64,000 nt of DNA from Teredinibacter turnerae. GTDB lineage: Bacteria; Pseudomonadota; Gammaproteobacteria; Pseudomonadales; Cellvibrionaceae. The first letter of the stretch is position 1, and the number at the start of each line of letters is the position of its first letter. The stretch covers positions 4,526,001-4,590,000 of the forward strand of contig NZ_CP149817.1 of assembly GCF_037935975.1 (NCBI RefSeq), in the 5' to 3' direction. Made by a program: the position numbers and the translations under genes. The notes under the pieces are model-generated. The model was not told where the DNA came from, did no database searches, and worked only from the letters and a program-made list of their open reading frames with translations. Below are positions 58,878-64,000 of this stretch, in pieces.

Positions 58878-59817
58878 ATGAAATTAAATCTGGACAGCAA
58901 ACAGAAAATTCGACTTGGCAACACGCTACTCGCCGCAGTCGGCGGACTGGTGCTCACCGTTCTGTATATTTATGCCTGCGAAGTGGGTGACTGTATGACC
59001 GGCCCACGAGAGGTCGGTATCACACTTATCGTGTTCTGGACCGTAAATATTGGCTTTATCCTGACCTTTTTAACCCATCTGAACCTGCGTTTTCGCGAGC
59101 CGTCACTGACACTGCCGGAAATGTACTGGGCAGCACTTTTTTGCCTCTATATATTTTATCAGCTGGATGAACTCCGCCACCTGGTGCTATTGTTTTTATT
59201 CCTGGTCACCATATTCGGCACCTTCCGCTTAACGCAATCACAATTTATTACCTACGTGGCTGTGATAACGTTAATCTTTACCTTCAACCAGTTCGATTAT
59301 GCCACGCGCAAGGGCACACCCGAAGTTCGCCAAACAGACCATTTGATTGCTTGGCTGGTATTCACCTTCGGCAATATTACGCTGGGCGTTATCAACTCCG
59401 CGATGATTCGCCTGCGCACCCGGCTGCGGGAAAAAAACGTTGCACTGGAAAAAGCACTTAATGCGAAAAGCACCTTCCTTGCGAATATGAGCCATGAATT
59501 ACGCACCCCACTGAATGGGGTTATCGGTATGGTGTCACTACTCGAAGAAACACCGTTAAACGCAGAGCAGCGGAAAATCTCTGGCATTATTGCCACCTCC
59601 TCGAAAAATTTGCTGGAGGTCATCAATAACATTCTCGATTTTTCTAAAATCGAAGCGGGCAAGGTCGCTCTGTCCCATGCGCCATTTGACCCACACAAAA
59701 TAGTTAATGAAATTTACAAAATTTCCACTGCCAACGCACGTGACAAGCAACTTGATTTCCGCCTGAATATTGCGCGCAACCTGCCTAAGAGGCTTATCGG
59801 AGACGCATTTTATCTAA

Positions 59818-60964
59818 GAAACCTCTGAAAAATACCGAATATCTGCGATAATACGGGTCATCTCAAGTCGGAGCAAACATTATGTCCCAGTTAAGCTTTT
59901 CAGATGCCGAAGGCCAGGCAAAACGCAAACAAACCCGCAGGGAAAAATTCCTTCTTGAGATGGATAAACTCCTCCCCTGGAATGAGCTCGAAAGGCCGAT
60001 AGCCCGCTACTACTCAAAATCACTGCGGGGTCGCAAGCCGTTCCCGCTTTCAAGCATGCTTCGGATTCACTGCATGCAACTGTTTTATAATCTCAGCGAC
60101 CCTGCGATGGAGGACACCCTGTACGAAGTTGAATCCATGAGACGCTTTGCCGGAATCAGTATTGATACTGTTCCGGACGAAACAACGATTTTAAACTTCC
60201 GTCACTTGCTCGAAAGACATAACCTCGGGAAGAAACTGTTTTCCAAAATAAACAAACACCTTGCCAAACAAGGCCTTTCCTTTAAGGAAGGAACGATTGT
60301 TGATGCCACTATTATCAGCGCACCGACGTCGACAAAAAACGAATCCGGCCAGCGCGATCCCGAGATGCACCAAACCAAAAAGGGGAATGAATGGCATTTT
60401 GGAATGAAAATGCACATTGGCGTAGACGATGCGTTTGGTGTAATCCATAGCATGGCTACCACCCCGGCCAATGTTCACGATATAAATTTAGGCAGACAAT
60501 TACTGCATGGTTACGAAAATCGTATGTGGGGTGATGCGGGTTACCTCGGGATTGAAAAACGGGACGAGGCACAAGACCTGGATATAAACTGGTTTGTTGG
60601 CTACCGCCCCGGAAAACGAAAGACCTTAAGCGGCGCAGCGGCACAGATTGAAAAAATCAAGGCGAGTGTACGCGCGAAAGTGGAACATCCGTTTCGCATT
60701 ATTAAACAGCAGTTTGGTTACAGTAAAACCCGCTATCGCGGATTGACGAAAAATACGGAGCGTTTGTATTTGTTGGCGGGGTTCGCAAACCTTGTTACAT
60801 GCAAACGGTATTTGCTGTCCTGAGGGACAGTGCGTCCTAAATTCAGGTTTTGGCCTGAATTTAGGGTAAATTACCGAGGATATGCTGCGATTTTTTTCTT
60901 ATTGGGGGAAAAATACTGAAAATTTAATTAAATCTATAAAATTTGCATAAAATTCAGAGGTTCC
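59818..60964 (+). mobile_element. IS5-family insertion sequence, 1147 bp, with CTAA target duplication
   Basis: Terminal inverted repeats GAAACCTCTGAA (left) and GGAACCTCTGAA (right, reverse complement) differ at one base. CTAA flanks both sides (59814-59817 and 60965-60968), fitting the CTAR/YTAR target of IS5-type elements. One transposase gene fills most of it. The intact ends, gene and duplication suggest a recent insertion. Confidence 0.95.
59882..60823 (+). CDS. IS5-family transposase
   Basis: A 313-residue DDE transposase. The N-terminus has the IS5 block RYYSKSLRGRKPFPLSSMLRIHCMQ. The catalytic residues lie in TIVDATII (Asp), WGDAGYLG (Asp) and VEHPFRIIKQQFG (Glu), and the last region is the usual DDE C-terminal motif. 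The gene is intact, so the element may be able to move. Confidence 0.96.
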   Translation: MSQLSFSDAEGQAKRKQTRREKFLLEMDKLLPWNELERPIARYYSKSLRGRKPFPLSSMLRIHCMQLFYNLSDPAMEDTLYEVESMRRFAGISIDTVPDETTILNFRHLLERHNLGKKLFSKINKHLAKQGLSFKEGTIVDATIISAPTSTKNESGQRDPEMHQTKKGNEWHFGMKMHIGVDDAFGVIHSMATTPANVHDINLGRQLLHGYENRMWGDAGYLGIEKRDEAQDLDINWFVGYRPGKRKTLSGAAAQIEKIKASVRAKVEHPFRIIKQQFGYSKTRYRGLTKNTERLYLLAGFANLVTCKRYLLS

Positions 60965-61743
60965 CTAAAGCAGGTTTTATTAAACCTCATTTCCAACGCG
61001 ATAAAATTCACCCAAATGGGCTATGTCGAATTCGCAATAGAAGTTATTAAGCTGGAAGCAGACCGCACATTCTTACGGTTTCGCATATCGGATAGCGGCG
61101 TTGGCATCGATAAAAAACAGCAGGCACTGGTATTTGAAAAGTTCGCACAGGAAGATAATTCCACTACCCGACAGTTTGGCGGCACAGGGCTGGGACTATC
61201 TATTTCATCCCAGATTGTGGCCAGTATGGGGAGCAAAATAAATCTCAGCAGCGCCAAGGGGCAAGGCTCGAGCTTCTGGTTCGATTTAGAACTGCCGGTT
61301 GAATGGCAAGGCCCAGAGAACGAGAAGGTTGCCACCAGCTTCAGCCGTATCCCGAACAGTGGCAGCCTCAAACAGCGTTTCCAGGCCGATGCGCTGGTAG
61401 TGGACGACGATAGCACCAACCAGTTGGTAACCAGTCAACTTTTGCGACACCTGGGTTGTAATGTACGAATTGCAAAAAACGGCGTTGAGGCTATCGCTTG
61501 TTCAATGGAAGAAGCGTTTGATCTGATTTTTATGGACTGCCAAATGCCCATCATGGACGGCTATACAGCGACAGAAAAAATTCGCCATGTGGATAACCCC
61601 AATTGCCGCACCCCCATAATTGCACTAACGGCCAATGCGCTAATCGACGATGGCACCAAGTGCCTGCAGGCTGGAATGGACGCCTATTTGCCCAAACCGA
61701 CGGAGCTGAATCGCATAGCGGAAATACTGGAAATCTTTTTGGA

Positions 61744-62709
61744 TCAATAGAACGGTGGCTCACCCGCCGGACGATTTTTGAAGCGTTTTATCGTCCACCA
61801 GTAGCGCTCGGGAAACGGCCGAATTATATGTTCGATAGCTCGATTAATCTGACGCGTATCTGCAACGGCATCTTCGCTGGGAAAACCTTCCAACGGCGGA
61901 AAAAACTTCAGGGTATACGTATTATCAGAATTGCGGTAATGACCGAAGGGTAAGATTACCGCATTGCCCGCCTGAGCGAGCTTGCTCAAGCCAGCGGTGG
62001 TTGAAGCGGGAATGCCCATAAAATTCGCGAACACCGAATTTTTGTTTTTGACCTCAATATCCGGCGCGTACCAGACCACGCCCTGCTTTTTCAGTAAACG
62101 AATAATACCCACTAAGTTGTTGACTGGAAAAAAATGGTCCGCATAAGGCGTGCGCTTTTCTACCAGGAATCGGTCGACCAGCTCGTCGGATGGCTTGCGG
62201 TAGGTGAAAGCATATTTGCGATATTTACGCACCTGCAAGCCCGCGAGCGTTGCGTTCAGGTCCAGACTGCCGTAATGGCAGGACAGCAAAATAATTCCTC
62301 GCTCCCGCGCCAGTGCCGCGCGCCAATGGTCTTCGCCTTCCAGCGTTGTGCGCGAGCCATAAAATTTTTCCGCATCCCCAAACCACACACGAAAAGTCTC
62401 CACCACCGATATACCCAACTCGCGAAAGCTCTGTCGCAGAATGCGGTGCTGCGCTTCTGGCGCAAGGCTTGGATAGCAGCGGGTAATATTGACATTCGCT
62501 ATATGCTTAACTCTTCCCCCGCTGCGATAGATCAATGCCCCTATTGCGCGCCCCAGAGAAAGTAAGGCCCGGTACGGCAAATGTGATACAGCGGAGAGTA
62601 AAAGGATGACCAGCCCAAGCAACCAATATTTAGGCGAAGGCTGTAAAAACAGGGAAATAGTTGCTGAAGAGCGACCCTGCGGGTCGCCCTTGCTATCGGC
62701 ATCAGACAC
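61744..62709 (-). CDS. LpxL/LpxM-family lysophospholipid acyltransferase
   Basis: A 321-residue inner-membrane enzyme that adds a secondary acyl chain to a lipid A precursor. An N-terminal membrane helix (about 27-46) is followed by the HX4D active-site motif as HYGSLD (in LLSCHYGSLDLNA), the family block FFPVNNL and a C-terminal PERYWWTIKRFKNRP, the usual LpxL end. It converges with the split histidine kinase, overlapping by seven bases. LpxL and LpxM cannot be told apart by eye. Confidence 0.9.
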   Translation of the reverse strand: MSDADSKGDPQGRSSATISLFLQPSPKYWLLGLVILLLSAVSHLPYRALLSLGRAIGALIYRSGGRVKHIANVNITRCYPSLAPEAQHRILRQSFRELGISVVETFRVWFGDAEKFYGSRTTLEGEDHWRAALARERGIILLSCHYGSLDLNATLAGLQVRKYRKYAFTYRKPSDELVDRFLVEKRTPYADHFFPVNNLVGIIRLLKKQGVVWYAPDIEVKNKNSVFANFMGIPASTTAGLSKLAQAGNAVILPFGHYRNSDNTYTLKFFPPLEGFPSEDAVADTRQINRAIEHIIRPFPERYWWTIKRFKNRPAGEPPFY

Positions 62710-62755
62710 GGCGCGGCTCGCCTGATGTTAGTGGTGAAACCATGTTGACCTCAGC

Positions 62756-64000
62756 CTAGTTCGCGTTACCGGAGCAGAAGCTGTCGCTAACATACTTGCT
62801 CTGCTCAACAACAGTCGGCGTGAGCGACTCGTCAACTTCAATATCGAATACATGCCAACAGCGCGTGCCCGTCGTGCCCGGAGCCTCGGTAACAAAGTAC
62901 ACGTACTCTACCCTGCCGGTAAACAACGCGATCCTGGTTGGAGAAGCGAACATGTTCGAGCTTCCGGCAAACAAATGGGTATAGAACCGATAGGTGCCTG
63001 CGCTTGGGAAGCGGGGAATAGTAATAACCTCTGGGCCATAACTGGTGACATCGTCCACATCAAGATAGACCGTGGTGTTATTCACTGTTGTCTGTTTCGC
63101 CGCATAGTAAATATGGAAATTGCCACCGGAACCGTTGGGCCCGTATAAGTGGCTATCGATATCCGTCGGATTCTCACCCCAGGTCAAAGTGATCGTGGTG
63201 GTATTCGGGTCAACAACCAAACAGCTTGAGCGAATCACGTCCGCCGTTTCAGTGGTCACACTGAATGTCTGGCTGGCCACATCAGAGCGGGCATACAGGA
63301 AGACGGTTGAGTTGGTGCGGGCGCGAACCGAATAGGTCCCGTATTTATCCGTATAATCCAACAGACGCCCGATATAGCTCTGACCTTGCGTAATAATTAA
63401 GGTGTCCTGTACCGGATTACCATTCATATCCCGCACACAACCTTTAATATTGACCGTTGGATAACTACTGAATACACCCCAAACCGTAGATCGGTCCGCA
63501 GTAATCTCGTAAACCGTTGTTCCACTCATCGCAGCCATACCTGCCGCAACCCAATACCCGCTTTCACGATCAAAATAATAGGCCTGTTCAGACGCTGGCG
63601 CACTATCCTGGGCGCGCACCGCAACCGGAAACCGAACGGTCGCCGCAGCGTTTTCCGCAAACTCCAGCTCTTCATCGCCCAAAAAGAAGCGAATACTGGC
63701 GGCACCGAAACTTTCCAACGCTTCGTCTTCACTGTTCAGGTAAGCGCCCGGCAGCAGCTCAGGCGCAAAAGAGGCATCTAGAGGAGAGGTTGTCACAGTG
63801 ACCATGCCGGTTGGAATTTCGCCGGATTTGGTGCGCAGGCTGTTAGAGGGCAAATCAATTTCCACGGTACCCAGTGTCAGCGCCTGATCTTCGGTTGGCA
63901 AAAACGTAACGCTGTTAGCCGGCTCAGTGGGGGTGTAGTTTTTATCCTGATAAAGCTCCGAGGGCGCATCGCTTATTGGCAGGCTGAACAGTTCGTAATC
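62756..64000 (-). CDS. Large secreted protein with DUF2135-like C-terminus (5' end off window)
   Basis: The frame is open to the right edge of the window, so only the last 414 residues are seen. They start inside a CILP/YfaP-like region (TVEIDLPSN and related segments), continue through a carboxypeptidase-regulatory-like beta domain (NIKGCVRDMNGNPVQDT) and end with a DUF2135-type domain around LTWGENPTDIDSHLYGPNG. Cys pairs are present. It is presumably extracellular or surface-bound; its role is unknown. Confidence 0.78.
   Translation of the reverse strand, partial: DYELFSLPISDAPSELYQDKNYTPTEPANSVTFLPTEDQALTLGTVEIDLPSNSLRTKSGEIPTGMVTVTTSPLDASFAPELLPGAYLNSEDEALESFGAASIRFFLGDEELEFAENAAATVRFPVAVRAQDSAPASEQAYYFDRESGYWVAAGMAAMSGTTVYEITADRSTVWGVFSSYPTVNIKGCVRDMNGNPVQDTLIITQGQSYIGRLLDYTDKYGTYSVRARTNSTVFLYARSDVASQTFSVTTETADVIRSSCLVVDPNTTTITLTWGENPTDIDSHLYGPNGSGGNFHIYYAAKQTTVNNTTVYLDVDDVTSYGPEVITIPRFPSAGTYRFYTHLFAGSSNMFASPTRIALFTGRVEYVYFVTEAPGTTGTRCWHVFDIEVDESLTPTVVEQSKYVSDSFCSGNAN

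Larger units (their letters stand above)
58878..61750 (+). pseudogene. Hybrid histidine kinase interrupted by an IS5-family element
   Basis: Joining 58878-59817 to 60969-61750 restores a 573-residue frame exactly. Six membrane helices (about 16-185) form the sensor. A coiled coil leads to the HisKA domain with His206 in MSHELRTPLNGVIG, then the HATPase domain and a receiver domain with Asp503 in FMDCQMP. The insertion falls in the N box; across the join it reads GDAFYLKQVLLNLISNAIKFT without the element, a textbook sequence. The split leaves a front fragment ending in three element-encoded residues and TGA, and a back fragment with no good start. The kinase is therefore almost surely inactive. 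No cognate response regulator is adjacent. Confidence 0.95.

Overview
The window looks like chromosome from a plant-polysaccharide-degrading marine gammaproteobacterium of the Cellvibrionales, most like Teredinibacter or Saccharophagus. This is inferred from three things: a GH9 cellulase whose CBM10 and CBM2 modules are joined by long poly-serine linkers, a large TonB-dependent receptor beside a GH2 enzyme and a GntR regulator, and gene order shared with Pseudomonas (tyrS-M23 peptidase-anmK and fimX-serB). No rRNA, tRNA, CRISPR array, phage or plasmid backbone was seen. Most of the window is ordinary core genome with a few accessory insertions.

Layout. 1-2.3 kb: the end of an unknown gene, a periplasmic binding-protein-like gene, a palindromic repeat and a divergent pair of small unknown genes sharing a Fur-box-like site. 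2.4-8.6 kb: diguanylate cyclase, tyrS, a murein endopeptidase, anmK and an SRAP protein. 8.7-16.4 kb: a sialate-O-acetylesterase-family enzyme, CRY-DASH photolyase with a renalase-like flavoprotein, and a GH2 lipoprotein. 16.8-18.2 kb: an orphan protein with a basic, proline-rich middle and a hydrophobic C-terminal half. 18.3-24.6 kb: a YgiQ-type radical SAM protein, then an FCD-type GntR regulator convergent with a TonB receptor. A GTATAC palindrome lies upstream of both the receptor and the GH2 gene. 25-28.6 kb: cysE and the EF-P set (efp, epmA, epmB). 28.7-35.2 kb: a PilZ-like protein, FimX, SerB and an unknown membrane protein. 35.8-39.3 kb: an OlsF-like ornithine-lipid synthase convergent with alkaline phosphatase, both plausible phosphate-starvation functions. 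39.7-48.7 kb: hemB, a polysaccharide deacetylase, a MITE-like element, a WYL regulator with a small partner, MATE, AraC, an orphan radical SAM protein, a SlyD-like isomerase and a lone CBM48 protein. 49.2-58.5 kb: aldo/keto reductase, recQ, the GH9 cellulase, a small unknown gene and hrpB. 58.9-64 kb: a hybrid histidine kinase split by an IS5-family element with a CTAA target duplication, an LpxL-family acyltransferase and the 3' part of a large secreted protein running off the right edge.

The functional groupings are: carbohydrate capture and cleavage (TonB receptor, GH2, esterase, GH9); c-di-GMP signalling and type IV pilus control (diguanylate cyclase, PilZ-like protein, FimX); peptidoglycan turnover (M23 peptidase, AnmK); EF-P modification; and a candidate phosphate-stress pair. 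The least explained items are the orphan protein at 16.8-18.2 kb, the radical SAM protein with CX4CX2C spacing at 46.1 kb, the Fur-box pair at 1.5-2.3 kb, and two elements with related GGGCCTGTTA terminal inverted repeats at 42.1 and 52.1 kb.
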